Under the pieces are notes generated by a model, which ran no database searches, was not told the origin of the DNA, and was given only the letters and a program-made list of their open reading frames with translations. Of a DNA stretch of 64,000 bases, positions 44,501 through 53,228 are shown piece after piece. Each line of letters begins with the position of its first letter. The first letter of the stretch is position 1. The stretch comes from Candidatus Dependentiae bacterium (GTDB taxonomy: Bacteria; Babelota; Babeliae; Babelales; RVW-14). The stretch covers positions 356,642 through 420,641 of the forward strand of contig JAFEAY010000003.1 of NCBI GenBank assembly GCA_018266175.1. The letters run 5' to 3'. A program made the position numbers and the translations under genes.

Positions 44501-45516
44501 TCCTGATTTGGCACATCAAGCCAAAGCGTTGTGCGGTCAACCGTTAATTTTGCTTGTTGATCAAAAATAAGATCATTTTCTTTAAGAACAAATGTTGTTA
44601 CACCGTCAACGTAAATGCCACCAGTTGTAAAATTATAGGTGGTATCAAATTCAAAGAAAACATTTGAGGTACGAATAGATGCGGTTGGTCCACCAAGAAC
44701 AATTTGACCTAACGAACCATTTCCCAATCCTCTAATATAGAGATCGTTAATATAAAGAAGACTGTCATTTGGAACAACAAGTTGACCACCCTGAGAAAGA
44801 TCAAGAACTGCACCGTTTCCTTGTAAGTTATTCGTTCCAAGGAAAGTCCATCGACCACTAAGTGCAACACTTCCAGTCAAGTTCATATCAGTTGCTGAAT
44901 CAAAGTGAAGTGATGATGACCATGGTTTTGAATAAAAGCCACCAAGACCAAGCGTGCGACGATTGAGCTTTATAGTCCCTGGACCATTAAGCTGTGTATC
45001 ATCCGCTAAATCTAAATCATCATCAAGCTTAAGGATACCACCTGTTAAGTTAATATCATTATTAAGCTTATTTTGAATTGCAATGGTAAGTGTTGTCGTT
45101 GAATCATTAAGATTGATTGGGTTTGCAAAAAGAGGCTGACCCTCTAAGCGATTATCGGCTCCAAACACGGTCAACTGATGAATAACAGTTCCCGGTTCAA
45201 CTTTGAAACGTCCGTTGCCACGAAGCTCGAGGCTGTCATTTCCTGTTGGCACGTACGTTGCAGTCATGATTACTTCAGTGCCATTATTTTCAAGAATCCC
45301 ATCAGAGAAGAGAAAATCATTCCCTTCTACGGATGCTCCTTGCTTGGTTACTAAAGTACCATCAACTTCAAAGTTTGATGACGACACATTAAGGCGACCC
45401 TTGTTCCCTACTTTGAGGGCGGCATCTCGACTGCTAAAATTTATTCGGCAGAATACCGAATCTACTGAACTCAGCAAAGTGCCAAAGAGTACAAGCGTAT
45501 GTAACGCTCTCTTCAT
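41563..45516 (-). CDS. Large secreted protein with two beta-helix domains joined by a charged linker
   Basis: This 1317-residue protein has a signal peptide (cleavage near VDSVFC). A first beta-helix (about 25-700) is paralogous to the 689-residue protein, with NRLEGQPLF and LNDSTTTLTIAIQNKLNND blocks. A charged linker follows (about 740-850, containing RRKKRELDELLEQ), then a second beta-helix (about 860-1300) that reuses short blocks such as FGPSHFMNIRGKDNRLKV. There is no barrel or recognised anchor, and the C-terminus is polar. GGAAGGGAG precedes the ATG. It is the first gene of the locus. The 221 bases upstream, to ldh, are T-rich and hold nothing I can name. Confidence 0.8.
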   Translation of the reverse strand: MKRALHTLVLFGTLLSSVDSVFCRINFSSRDAALKVGNKGRLNVSSSNFEVDGTLVTKQGASVEGNDFLFSDGILENNGTEVIMTATYVPTGNDSLELRGNGRFKVEPGTVIHQLTVFGADNRLEGQPLFANPINLNDSTTTLTIAIQNKLNNDINLTGGILKLDDDLDLADDTQLNGPGTIKLNRRTLGLGGFYSKPWSSSLHFDSATDMNLTGSVALSGRWTFLGTNNLQGNGAVLDLSQGGQLVVPNDSLLYINDLYIRGLGNGSLGQIVLGGPTASIRTSNVFFEFDTTYNFTTGGIYVDGVTTFVLKENDLIFDQQAKLTVDRTTLWLDVPNQDCGALGALRPPLPVFISHIWNNSNVLANISGGTLELLGTGTIKEIADKSLVAVLGSDSCLFSGPITTTVTLNNSIFVACNQVIRIDANICLDGCGQTIYFANTKKPQFIISENVTLCLRNINFSRINDTTFDFRTGARVNIEHSVAWEFSENVTFSTNFIKLVDETGFNIFTLRGLSGRKKISFRSINPALATLLDLQDNTLLLQSVELNGLGAITHLDSEIAGAIALSGEAAVDIDVDTDMNFVVETVDNDMVLLKDSLRISGSILFGDCPCNALHIKSAFTDPVVERPGVTSGNPLVVLSGNPGLFVTSELGVAGVFFDDLSISVRNIHGNAFIVDDQSLINCKRLEILDNPIKQSSTEFRLEAIELFGQKIDPSFIRSPLNRAFYGKVPVTALHLAREREREMFQENEQAILDQLTAENLRPLGKKKQNGRRKKRELDELLEQTLKSEASNVDDQALKLPDDHETADHVDIRKPAGKQQKQTPRNTVVACPNIPASFDQTYENATFDASSSVVGNVRLRNGGITNFTLGTAPTNITLEGNSFVNQGTQNVTFGPSHFMNIRGKDNRLKVTHNMVLSEGFCFEKNSELTIEFENSGDQAIIPTIHLPKDASLGLPEGCELRFEGAGEVIFADGAGFTFGGTVQAEIIPVGKPDCSILKGDDGVIPTRVFQDQTILQRPRLIFDNGALLTLEHGATAQIGGIGFIGFFNASKLVLNKPSLLAIGNDVKQDDIKFCVNGCSEVRIDDESGVIGGGPARLGFHGGTEALVFEDCGRLFIGRKGVLEINAQGPAVLGPNPQSTLKRGNLQILSFGNGGSFFNDGMFRLGLNAVDPDLLNPTTSIVGTGHTFTWRAVNGQIAGSGLVEFVGRPASQTGGTYRGFTGRFNIRTVEDVFSYDKQLTSEELCELFVQQSPTLKDSTLFLNASGTTKILRTVLGISVPLKDGDVILGESGQVPSVIVSGRDASGKSFVIKPDGTRS

Positions 45517-45737
45517 TCTACTCCCTTCCTTTTTTTCAGGCAGTAATTTACTACGTACCTTTACTCTCCTTTATCTTTCAGCACAGGCAGCTTCTTTCCA
45601 AAAAAAGAAGTGCCTTTCTCCTCATAATGCTGAACTTTGATTCTAGTCACCGCTTTTATCTTTGTAAAGATTTACAAAAATTTTATCTAGATTCTGATTG
45701 CTTTTTATCATATTCTTTTTTCTTATATTTTTTTTCT

Positions 45738-46697
45738 TCATTGAATCAGAGCCATGGCTGCATCAATTTCGCTTTTTACTTTATATGCAGAAGCTTTAAA
45801 AAATTTTTGCTCTTGTTCATCCAAGTCAATTTCTAATCGCTGACAAATTCCACCACGACGAACAATAGTCGGAACACTCAAAAAAACATCTTGCACTCCC
45901 GCATAATGGTCTAGATAGGTTGAAACCGTAAAAGCGCGTGATTGATCACGCAAAATTGCTTTAACAATTTTACAAACGACAAGAGCAATAGCGTAACTTG
46001 TCGAACCTTTTTTTGAAATAATTTCATACGCGGCGCTTTTTGTTTTTTCATACAAATTGGTAAGACTTTCTAAAGAATATCCAGGCAATTGGTCAAGCTG
46101 TACGCCTGCAATTTGAGCGCGACTCCACCATACAAATTCTGAATCACCATGCTCACCCAAAATTGAAGCGGTGATATCTTTTGGGCTTATACTAAAATAT
46201 TGCCCCATTAAATATCGTAATCGAGCTGTATCAAGAACTGTTCCTGTGCCAAATACTTGGCATGGTGAAAGTCCTGAAAGTTTCCAAGTAACATAAGTCA
46301 GAACATCCAGAGGATTAGTAACAACCAGCAATATTGCCTGATCATTATACCTAACTATTTCTGGGATGATTTTTTTGAAGAGCTTTGTATTTGCTTCAAG
46401 TAAATCGGTTCGTGTTTGATGAGGTGCTTGCGCCATCCCCGCAGAAATTACAATAACTGCGGCGTCTTTAACAAGCTCAAAAGAATCACTTGCGGTGATA
46501 GTAGTCTGCTGAGTGAACTGCATACAATGAGCAAGATCTAACGCCTCACCTTCAACTTTATTTTTATTGATATCAATGAGTGCAATTTCAGAAGCTACCC
46601 CATCAAGCATAAGCGCATATGCTGTTGTGCTTCCAACAAATCCCGCACCAATAATAGCAACTTTTGTTGATGGCCGACATGGACTTTTACACTGCAT
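45738..46697 (-). CDS. ldh: L-lactate dehydrogenase
   Basis: This NAD-dependent dehydrogenase of the lactate/malate family, 319 residues, interconverts pyruvate and L-lactate. The Rossmann motif is IGAGFVGS (residues 15-22). The substrate loop reads SAGMAQAP: Gln90 stands at the position that is Gln in lactate and Arg in malate dehydrogenases, which favours lactate. Catalytic residues R96, D156, R159 and H183 (GEHGDSE) are present. AGGAGGGAG lies upstream of the ATG. It stands alone between the ribosomal operon terminator and the beta-helix locus. Fermentative NAD regeneration is the likely use. Confidence 0.9.
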   Translation of the reverse strand: MQCKSPCRPSTKVAIIGAGFVGSTTAYALMLDGVASEIALIDINKNKVEGEALDLAHCMQFTQQTTITASDSFELVKDAAVIVISAGMAQAPHQTRTDLLEANTKLFKKIIPEIVRYNDQAILLVVTNPLDVLTYVTWKLSGLSPCQVFGTGTVLDTARLRYLMGQYFSISPKDITASILGEHGDSEFVWWSRAQIAGVQLDQLPGYSLESLTNLYEKTKSAAYEIISKKGSTSYAIALVVCKIVKAILRDQSRAFTVSTYLDHYAGVQDVFLSVPTIVRRGGICQRLEIDLDEQEQKFFKASAYKVKSEIDAAMALIQ

Positions 46698-46900
46698 ACA
46701 GACGCTCCCTCCTACGATACTATTCTTAACAAGTCCCTTTACGCATATTAAACATAAAGAAAATCAAGCGATCTAATATTTTAAGCAATATAATTATCAA
46801 ATCTATTTTTTATAATTAGGAAGAGTCTACTGAATGAAATAAAAAATATTCAACAGAATGAATACGATAGCCCAGAAAAGGCCCAGGGATGAGGCTTATA

Positions 46901-46938
46901 CAAAAAATAAATGCACCACAGTGTAACCTGTGGTGCAT
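46901..46938 (-). terminator. Terminator at the end of the ribosomal super-operon
   Basis: A perfect 11-base stem (atgcaccacag / ctgtggtgcat, 46911-46938) with a 6-base loop is followed on the minus strand by TTATTTTTTG. It lies 38 bases past the rplQ stop and separates the ribosomal genes from ldh. Confidence 0.92.
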
Positions 46939-46976
46939 ACTTTTCACGTTGGAAAAATGATATCTTTATTAAGAGA

Positions 46977-47333
46977 TCAAACCCATTCAAGACGTGCAAT
47001 TGGCGCAGTATCGCTCTCGCGTCTGCCAAGTGGAATTACTCGAGTGTAACCACCTGGGCGGTCGATGTATCGAGGAGCAATTTCCTTGATCATCTTGACT
47101 ACCGCTGTGCTGCTGTAAGGCAACATGCTTTTAACACGACGAATGGTATTGAAATCATATCCCTTACGGGAGATGGTAACAATTTTTTCAACAATTTTTT
47201 GAACTTCTTTAACGCGAGGCTTTGTTGTTTGCAAAGAACCATAGTTAATCAAATGAATAACTTGGTTTCTCAACAAAGCTTTTCGATGAGCTGATTTAAG
47301 ATTTAATTTTTTTCGTCCATTTTGATGCATCAT
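46977..47333 (-). CDS. rplQ: Ribosomal protein L17
   Basis: Large-subunit protein L17, 118 residues, last gene of the operon. It has the family pattern KLNLKSAHRKALLRNQVIHLI, EKIVTISRKG, and the C-terminal GGYTRVIPLGRRESDTAPIA. The ATG at 47333 overlaps the rpoA stop by 4 bases, so translation is coupled. Confidence 0.97.
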   Translation of the reverse strand: MMHQNGRKKLNLKSAHRKALLRNQVIHLINYGSLQTTKPRVKEVQKIVEKIVTISRKGYDFNTIRRVKSMLPYSSTAVVKMIKEIAPRYIDRPGGYTRVIPLGRRESDTAPIARLEWV

Positions 47334-48385
47334 TTGGCACCGCCTTCTTGTTCTTTAATAGCTTTCTTGAGGTCTAATTCTTTTACATTCATACCAAGAT
47401 GTAAACCAAACGCCGACAAAATCTCTTTTACCTCACGCAATGATTTGCGACCAAAGTTTTTAATTTTGAGCACATCTTCATCAGTCAAATTGACTAAGTC
47501 GATAACACGCTTGATTCCTGCTCCAATTAAACAATTGTGAGCACGAACTGAAAATTCAAGCTCATCAATTGGCTTGAGGAAAAGATCAACCGGAAGACCT
47601 CTGGTTGGACCTTCAACATCAACTTTGCTCTCTCCTGCAACGCCCTCTTCTTGGCTTTGTGAAATTTCATTAAATGGAATCTCTTTTGCCTCCAAGAAAT
47701 GCTCAAGCTGCGTTCGAAGCACTGAAGTGCCGTAGTGAATGACATCGCGAGGATCAGCAGCACCATTAGTAAAAACTTTAAATGTTAGCTTATCATAATC
47801 AATTTCTTGACCAACACGTGTTTTTTCAATGCGATATTCAACACGTTTAACCGGTGAAAACATCGCATCCATGTAGATACGTCCATCAGGTTGAAGAGAC
47901 TTGCCATGCGGCCACTGAGCAGCAACATATCCACGCCCCATCTCAACTGAAAACTCAATTTCAAGATCACCATCAACCGCCAAATGAGCGATCACATGAT
48001 CTTTATTAATAAGTTCAAGATGATCATCTGCTGTAATATCTGACACACGAGCAACACCCTCACCCTTAAGGTTGAGGTGCATTTTGCCGGGGAGCCCGGT
48101 TGAATTTTTAATAACGATTTCTTTGATGTTCAGCAATACTTGCAGCGTGTCTTCGATAACACCCTTGATGGTTGAAAATTCGTTGTTTACACCTTTAATA
48201 ATAACAGATGTTACAGATGCACCTTCAATCGAAGACAAAATAACCCGTCGTAATGCGTTACCAAGAGTGATCCCATAGCCTGGTTCAAGTGGCCCAACGA
48301 TCAACTCTCCTTCAGTATCAGACGATACCTTCTTATCCCAACTTAACTTCGGAAGTATCAACGGCTTATAATTCATCTTCTGCAT
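47330..48385 (-). CDS. rpoA: RNA polymerase subunit alpha
   Basis: The alpha subunit of RNA polymerase, 351 residues. The assembly domain has GPLEPGYGITLGNALRRVIL, and the C-terminal domain has NLTDEDVLKIKNFGRKSL, the surface that binds UP elements and activators. Both domains are complete. Two in-frame starts, 48385 and 48376, are equally weakly supported by the sequence upstream. It lies in the usual place between rpsD and rplQ. Confidence 0.97.
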   Translation of the reverse strand: MQKMNYKPLILPKLSWDKKVSSDTEGELIVGPLEPGYGITLGNALRRVILSSIEGASVTSVIIKGVNNEFSTIKGVIEDTLQVLLNIKEIVIKNSTGLPGKMHLNLKGEGVARVSDITADDHLELINKDHVIAHLAVDGDLEIEFSVEMGRGYVAAQWPHGKSLQPDGRIYMDAMFSPVKRVEYRIEKTRVGQEIDYDKLTFKVFTNGAADPRDVIHYGTSVLRTQLEHFLEAKEIPFNEISQSQEEGVAGESKVDVEGPTRGLPVDLFLKPIDELEFSVRAHNCLIGAGIKRVIDLVNLTDEDVLKIKNFGRKSLREVKEILSAFGLHLGMNVKELDLKKAIKEQEGGAK

Positions 48386-48459
48386 CCATCATTAAAAACA
48401 ACAATCATTACCATGTACCACACGAATATGAGCATATAACATTCATATTCATCATGCTG

Positions 48460-49095
48460 TTATTTCGAGTATAACTCAACAATCAAGTGCTCTTCAATCG
48501 GAGCTGTCACATCAGCACGAACAGGCAAACGCAAAAGAATACCCTTACGGTCTTTCTTTTGAAGTTCTAACCATTCAGGAACTTTAATACCTGTGCTTAA
48601 ACGCTTATCAATAACGTTTTCGATGAAACTTGAGTTACTCATTGTTCCTTGTGTAAAGGAAACAACATCGTTAACATTCAATATATATGAAGGTGATGCA
48701 ACACGCTTTCCATTAACTGAAATATGTCCATGTACAATCATTTGACGAGCTTGTACGCGAGAAATTGCCATCTTCAAACGAAATATAACGTTATCAAGAC
48801 GACGCTCAAGTAGAGCAAGCAAGTTTTCACCTGTAACACCACGTTGTTTTGTTGCAACATCAAAAAAACGATGGAATTGTTTTTCAAGCACTCCATACAT
48901 CAGTTTAACTTTTTGCTTCTCTTGCAACTGTTTTCCATACTCAGAAGTTTTTTTTGATCCTGGTTTTTTAGGATGCTGGCCGGGTGTTCCGGTTCTTTTT
49001 TCTAATGTGCATTTTGCAGACCGACACTTAGCACCTTTAAGGTAAAGCTTTTCACCGGCTTGTCTGCATTTGCTGCACGCTGCATTCATTGACAT
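48460..49095 (-). CDS. rpsD: Ribosomal protein S4
   Basis: Small-subunit assembly protein S4, 211 residues. The N-terminal CSKC and CRSAKC pairs make it the zinc-containing type. The S4 RNA-binding domain follows (ERRLDNVIFRLKMAISRVQA, VHGHISVNGKRV). AAAGGGA precedes the ATG. In other bacteria S4 represses translation of the alpha operon; no target structure was examined here. Confidence 0.96.
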   Translation of the reverse strand: MSMNAACSKCRQAGEKLYLKGAKCRSAKCTLEKRTGTPGQHPKKPGSKKTSEYGKQLQEKQKVKLMYGVLEKQFHRFFDVATKQRGVTGENLLALLERRLDNVIFRLKMAISRVQARQMIVHGHISVNGKRVASPSYILNVNDVVSFTQGTMSNSSFIENVIDKRLSTGIKVPEWLELQKKDRKGILLRLPVRADVTAPIEEHLIVELYSK

Positions 49096-49150
49096 AGGTC
49101 CCTTTAATATCTTTCTTCAATGCGAACAAACATTCACGTTTCCAAATAAC

Positions 49151-49534
49151 TTAGACTCTTCGTTTCTTTGGTGCACGGCATCCATTGTGAGGCAATGGTG
49201 TAACGTCACGCAACGTCGTTACATTAAGCCCTGAAGACTGTAACGCGCGAACTACAGAATCTCGTCCTGACCCAGGACCTTGCATGTTAACTTCAATAAG
49301 TTTTACACCCAACCCCACCAATTCTTTAGCCAAGCGGCTAGCAATTTGCGTTGCTGCAAATGGGGTACCTTTTCTGGCACCTTTAAAACCATGTTGTCCA
49401 GCACTTCCACGCATAAGAACGTCACCATCAGTTGTTGTAATAGCCACAAGCGTGTTATTAAACGAAGACTTAACATGAGCAATAACGGTGCTCACGTCGC
49501 GATGGTTCTTCTTTTTACTTTTCTTATATGCCAT
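49151..49534 (-). CDS. rpsK: Ribosomal protein S11
   Basis: Small-subunit platform protein S11, 127 residues. It has HVKSSFNNTLVAITTTDGDV, GFKGARKGTPFAAT and the basic C-terminus PLPHNGCRAPKKRRV. Its order between rpsM and rpsD is the standard one. Confidence 0.97.
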   Translation of the reverse strand: MAYKKSKKKNHRDVSTVIAHVKSSFNNTLVAITTTDGDVLMRGSAGQHGFKGARKGTPFAATQIASRLAKELVGLGVKLIEVNMQGPGSGRDSVVRALQSSGLNVTTLRDVTPLPHNGCRAPKKRRV

Positions 49535-49559
49535 AGTTACCCTTGTTCAACTCAATCTT

Positions 49560-49949
49560 TTATTTTTTTGAAACCAGTTTCTTATTCGGAACAACACTAC
49601 CCGACTTACGTGGTCCCTTGCGTGTTCGCGCATTTGTTTTAGTACGCTGACCACGGCATGGAAGCGACTTTTTATGGCGCAGGCCCCGATAAGAACCGAT
49701 TTCCTGTAACCGCTTAATATTCAGGGTAACTTCTTTACGCAATTCGCCTTCAATTTTTAGGCTTTGCGTAATATACCTTTGAATTGCAGCAACATCTTCA
49801 TGCGACAAATCTTTTACACGCGTGTCCGGACTTACTTTGGTGTGCACAAGAATTTCTCGAGCACGATTTAGACCAATACCATACAAATAGGTTAAACCTA
49901 TCTCAACACGCTTTTCATTTGGAAGGTGAACGCCTTCAATACGAGCCAT
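49560..49949 (-). CDS. rpsM: Ribosomal protein S13
   Basis: Small-subunit head protein S13, 129 residues. It begins [20 protein letters not shown] and shows [20 protein letters not shown]. This motif contacts the 23S rRNA and tRNAs at the subunit interface. Confidence 0.97.
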   Translation of the reverse strand: MARIEGVHLPNEKRVEIGLTYLYGIGLNRAREILVHTKVSPDTRVKDLSHEDVAAIQRYITQSLKIEGELRKEVTLNIKRLQEIGSYRGLRHKKSLPCRGQRTKTNARTRKGPRKSGSVVPNKKLVSKK

Positions 49950-50016
49950 TAAAAACCTCTCTACGATAGATTTGCAAATAGTTCAAACTTGTTATGCAGT
50001 GACATGTAGCTACTAT

Positions 50017-50133
50017 TTAGCCTTGTCGTTGCTTATGCTTAGGACTCTTCTTACAAATAACCCTAATAACACCCTCACGTTTGATAATCTTACAATCACC
50101 ACAAATTTTTTTAACTGATGTTCTTACTTTCAT
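50017..50133 (-). CDS. rpmJ: Ribosomal protein L36
   Basis: A 38-residue L36 read directly from the minus strand. It begins [20 protein letters not shown] and ends [12 protein letters not shown]. The zinc ligands are present as CGDC and a later Cys and His, so it is the zinc-binding form. It sits between infA and rpsM as usual. Confidence 0.95.
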   Translation of the reverse strand: MKVRTSVKKICGDCKIIKREGVIRVICKKSPKHKQRQG

Positions 50134-50175
50134 GATCATTCCTACAACAACAGATTAAGTACTTTAAATCACCAT

Positions 50176-50403
50176 TTACATCTTGTGTCGCGAAATAATT
50201 CGCCCTTTTGTCAAATCATAAGGAGACAACTCAACAGTTACCTTATCACCTGGCAAAAGCTTTATATAATGCATTCGCATCTTTCCCGATACGTGAGCAA
50301 GGACTACATGGGCACTGTCGATAAGTTTTACCTGAAACATTGCGTTTGGTAATGCTTTTTCGACAATTCCTTCCATGACAATAACGTCGCCCTTCTTTTT
50401 CAT
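50176..50403 (-). CDS. infA: Translation initiation factor IF-1
   Basis: This single OB-fold protein of 75 residues binds the ribosomal A site during initiation. It has [39 protein letters not shown] and [14 protein letters not shown], all typical. AAAAGGGAG lies upstream of the ATG. Confidence 0.97.
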   Translation of the reverse strand: MKKKGDVIVMEGIVEKALPNAMFQVKLIDSAHVVLAHVSGKMRMHYIKLLPGDKVTVELSPYDLTKGRIISRHKM

Positions 50404-50430
50404 AGCTCCCTTTTCATAAATCTATATTCC

Positions 50431-51189
50431 TTATGGCCTTGTTAAAATTTGGGCACCATTTCGTGTTATAAGTATCGTATCCTCAACATGCGCAGCAAGC
50501 CCGCCGTCAACTGTTTTAGCTGTCCAACCATCATCCATAATTCTAACTGCTGGACTATGTTGAGTAATCATGGGCTCAATAGCAAGCGTCATGCCTTCCA
50601 ACAAAACTGGTCCTGTGCCAAATCTTCCATAATTTGGAACATCAGGTGCTTCATGTAGGTTTTTCCCTATGCCATGGCCTGCAAAACTCTTTACAATTCC
50701 AAAGCCATCTTTTTCGACTTCTTGCTGTATTGTTGCAGAAATATCATGTAATTTTCTTCCTGCAACTGCTTGCGCTATGCCTGCATCTAAAGCTCTCTGA
50801 GCAGTAATAGCAAGTTGTTTAACTACCGGTGAAACTTCACCAATGAAAAAAGACCGAGCCATATCTGCACAATAGTCTTTAAAAGAGCCTACGATATCTA
50901 TTTTAACAAAATCTCCAGATTTTAAAATATCTTCTTTGCAAGGAACACCATGAACAATCACATCATTAATTGATATACAAGTAGCATGCTGATAACCTGC
51001 ATATCCCTTACACTCAGGCTTAAGCCCAACTCGCTTCATTTCAGCTTCCATAAGGGCATCAAGCTCAAGAGTACTTACTCCTTCAATAACGAATGGGGTA
51101 ATGTAGGTAACTACTTCGGCTAAAAGAGCTCCAGCAGCTCGCATACGATCAATTGCTATCTTATTTTTTATCAAAATTTTGCTTGTCAT
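50431..51189 (-). CDS. map: Methionine aminopeptidase, type I
   Basis: This metalloprotease removes the initiator methionine; 252 residues. The five metal ligands of the family are visible: Asp in VKIDIVGSF, Asp in DYCADMARSF, His in AGHGIGKNLHEAP, Glu in AIEPMI and Glu in HVEDTILIT. It lies between secY and infA. The adk gene that often stands between secY and map is missing here, and a hairpin with a 268-base gap separates map from secY, so map may have its own promoter. Confidence 0.95.
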   Translation of the reverse strand: MTSKILIKNKIAIDRMRAAGALLAEVVTYITPFVIEGVSTLELDALMEAEMKRVGLKPECKGYAGYQHATCISINDVIVHGVPCKEDILKSGDFVKIDIVGSFKDYCADMARSFFIGEVSPVVKQLAITAQRALDAGIAQAVAGRKLHDISATIQQEVEKDGFGIVKSFAGHGIGKNLHEAPDVPNYGRFGTGPVLLEGMTLAIEPMITQHSPAVRIMDDGWTAKTVDGGLAAHVEDTILITRNGAQILTRP

Positions 51190-51394
51190 ACCGTTTTATC
51201 TTTAAAGAATTGCCTAAAAACGCTTAAATTCTCTTATGATGCAGCTTCACCAAAACTCTTCTGGCAATCCTTATTCATACAAAAAGTGATAGCCTAGCTG
51301 CTATTCACATTTGTATAGACTCATTTCAAATTCAATTACTCTGAATTAGAACAAATTGATCTTGTTTTAAAAACAAATGTCTTCTTCAGATCTT

Positions 51395-51437
51395 AAAGGG
51401 CCTCAAGAAGAAAAATATAATCTTCTTCTTGGGGCCC
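51395..51437 (-). terminator. Possible terminator or attenuator after secY
   Basis: Arms 51398-51410 and 51425-51437 (gggcctcaagaag / cttcttggggccc) pair at 13 positions with one G.T, and the stem can extend into A/T. The minus-strand sequence past it is TTTAAGATC, a short T run. It lies 20 bases after the secY stop, splitting the super-operon at that point. Confidence 0.65.
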
Positions 51438-51457
51438 AAATTTTTACTTTCACACTT

Positions 51458-52777
51458 TTATCGGCTTGTGCGTCCCTTCAATCGACCACTTGCCAAAAAC
51501 TTTTCATACCCGCGTTCAATGAGGTGTGATTCTATTTGTGATGACATATCAAGTGCAACACCAATAACAATCAACAACCCTGTACCACTAAACATAACGG
51601 GAAATGAAAAAAAGTTTTTTATCATGCTTGGCAATATCGTCAACGTCGCAAGATACACTGCGCCTGGAAAGCCAACACGCGTCAAAAGATAGTCAAAGAA
51701 CTCTGCTGTTTTACGCCCTGGACGAATCCCAGGAATAAAGCCACCAGATTTTCTAATATTATCCGCTAATTCAGCTGGATTAAAAATAATTGCGGTATAG
51801 AAAAACGCAAAGAAAATAATCAAGCCAGATTGAACAACGTTATAAAAAAGCTTTTCTTGATAAAACCAATCCATTAACAAGCGATTCAAGGCTGGCCAAT
51901 ATGCTGCAAGAAATCCTGCAATAGTCATTGGCATACCCATCAAAGCTTGTGCAAAAATAACCGGCACAACACCTGCAGGATTAAGTTTTAACGGAATAAA
52001 AGCTGTTTGACCTCCAAAGACTTTACGCCCAACAACACGTTTTGCGTACTGTACAGGAACTTTTCGCTCACCCCGTTCAAGGAAAATGATACATCCAACA
52101 AGAAGAAGTGCAAATATTGCAAGCAATCCCACCATAAGAATATCAGTTTGACCTAAACGTATGTTTTCAAAGATCGTAAACAAAGCCTGTGGCATGCTCG
52201 CAACAATACCGGCAAAAATGATCATGGAACTTCCATTTCCAATCCCATGCGTATTAATTTGCTCACCAAGCCACATCACAAACAGAGAACCAACGCTTAA
52301 AAAAAGCAGCGCTGTTAGGCGAAATCCCCACCCTGGAGTGATAACTAAGCCCGGCTGTCGCTCAATATATACTGCAATACCAAGCGCTTGTACAACTCCG
52401 ACAACAAGTGCTAAATAACGCGTATACTGACCAATAATACGACGACCATACTCACCTTCTTTTGATAGTGCCTCAAGCGTTGGAACCATCACCGTCAAAA
52501 GCTGCATCATAATTGATGCGCTAATATACGGAGACATACCCAGTGCAAAAATTGCAAAATTCTTCAATGCACCGCCTGAAAACAAATCAAGATATGATAG
52601 AAAACCACCTGCTGAGCCTGAGCTAAACAACTGATTCAACGCTATAACGTCAACACCTGGAATTGGAACGTGCGCTCCAAATCTAAAAACAGCGAAAACG
52701 CTTAACGTTACTACCAATTTTTTTCGTAAGTCAGATACGAAAAAAATATTCTTTAAATTATGAAGTAGTGCCACCAC
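51458..52777 (-). CDS. secY: Preprotein translocase subunit SecY
   Basis: This channel subunit of the Sec translocon, 439 residues, has about ten membrane helices. Family marks are RFGAHVPIPGVD at the start, FSGGALKNFAIFALGMSPYI and QLLTVMVPTLEALSKEG. The start is one of two adjacent GTG codons (52777 or 52774), with GGGGAGAACGG upstream; it overlaps the end of rplO by 20 bases. It should export the many signal-peptide proteins of this window. Confidence 0.96.
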   Translation of the reverse strand: MVALLHNLKNIFFVSDLRKKLVVTLSVFAVFRFGAHVPIPGVDVIALNQLFSSGSAGGFLSYLDLFSGGALKNFAIFALGMSPYISASIMMQLLTVMVPTLEALSKEGEYGRRIIGQYTRYLALVVGVVQALGIAVYIERQPGLVITPGWGFRLTALLFLSVGSLFVMWLGEQINTHGIGNGSSMIIFAGIVASMPQALFTIFENIRLGQTDILMVGLLAIFALLLVGCIIFLERGERKVPVQYAKRVVGRKVFGGQTAFIPLKLNPAGVVPVIFAQALMGMPMTIAGFLAAYWPALNRLLMDWFYQEKLFYNVVQSGLIIFFAFFYTAIIFNPAELADNIRKSGGFIPGIRPGRKTAEFFDYLLTRVGFPGAVYLATLTILPSMIKNFFSFPVMFSGTGLLIVIGVALDMSSQIESHLIERGYEKFLASGRLKGRTSR

Positions 52778-53228
52778 TTCCGTTCTCCCCTATCAGCTGT
52801 ATTGTACCGCCAGCCTTTTGGATAGCTTCTGATGCAGACTTACTGCAAGCATTTACATGCACGATAAGATTCTTATTAAGTAATCCATCACCCAAAATTT
52901 TGATATGGGCTTTGCGATTACCTTTGATAAGATTCTTTTCACGCAAGGATGCTCCATCAACCTTCTCTCCTGATTGATAGCAGGCTTCCAATTGGTCTAA
53001 GTTCACAGTAAAAACTTCTTGCTTTAAAGGATTATTAAATCCTCGGCGAGGAAGTCTTCGAGACAAAGGCATTTGACCGCCTTCAAACCAAGCTTTTATT
53101 TCTGAGTTTGAACCAGAGCGACATCCTTGACCATCTTTACCTCTTCCAGAATGGCCACCGCGTGATCCACCGCGGCCTCTTCGCTTACGTTTTTTCGTAA
53201 TTGGTTCTAATGAATTAAGCTGCAACAT
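52758..53228 (-). CDS. rplO: Ribosomal protein L15
   Basis: Large-subunit protein L15, 156 residues. The basic Gly-rich N-terminus (KKRKRRGRGGSRGGHSGRGK) and FEGGQMPLSRRLPRRGFNN identify it. It overlaps rpsE by 14 bases and secY by 20. The gene for L30 (rpmD), normally between rpsE and rplO, is absent. Confidence 0.96.
   Translation of the reverse strand: MLQLNSLEPITKKRKRRGRGGSRGGHSGRGKDGQGCRSGSNSEIKAWFEGGQMPLSRRLPRRGFNNPLKQEVFTVNLDQLEACYQSGEKVDGASLREKNLIKGNRKAHIKILGDGLLNKNLIVHVNACSKSASEAIQKAGGTIQLIGENGSGGTTS

Noticed and set aside
33727-45516. Classical type Va autotransporters
   Set aside because: None of the three beta-helix proteins ends in a barrel domain; C-termini are polar or helix-like.
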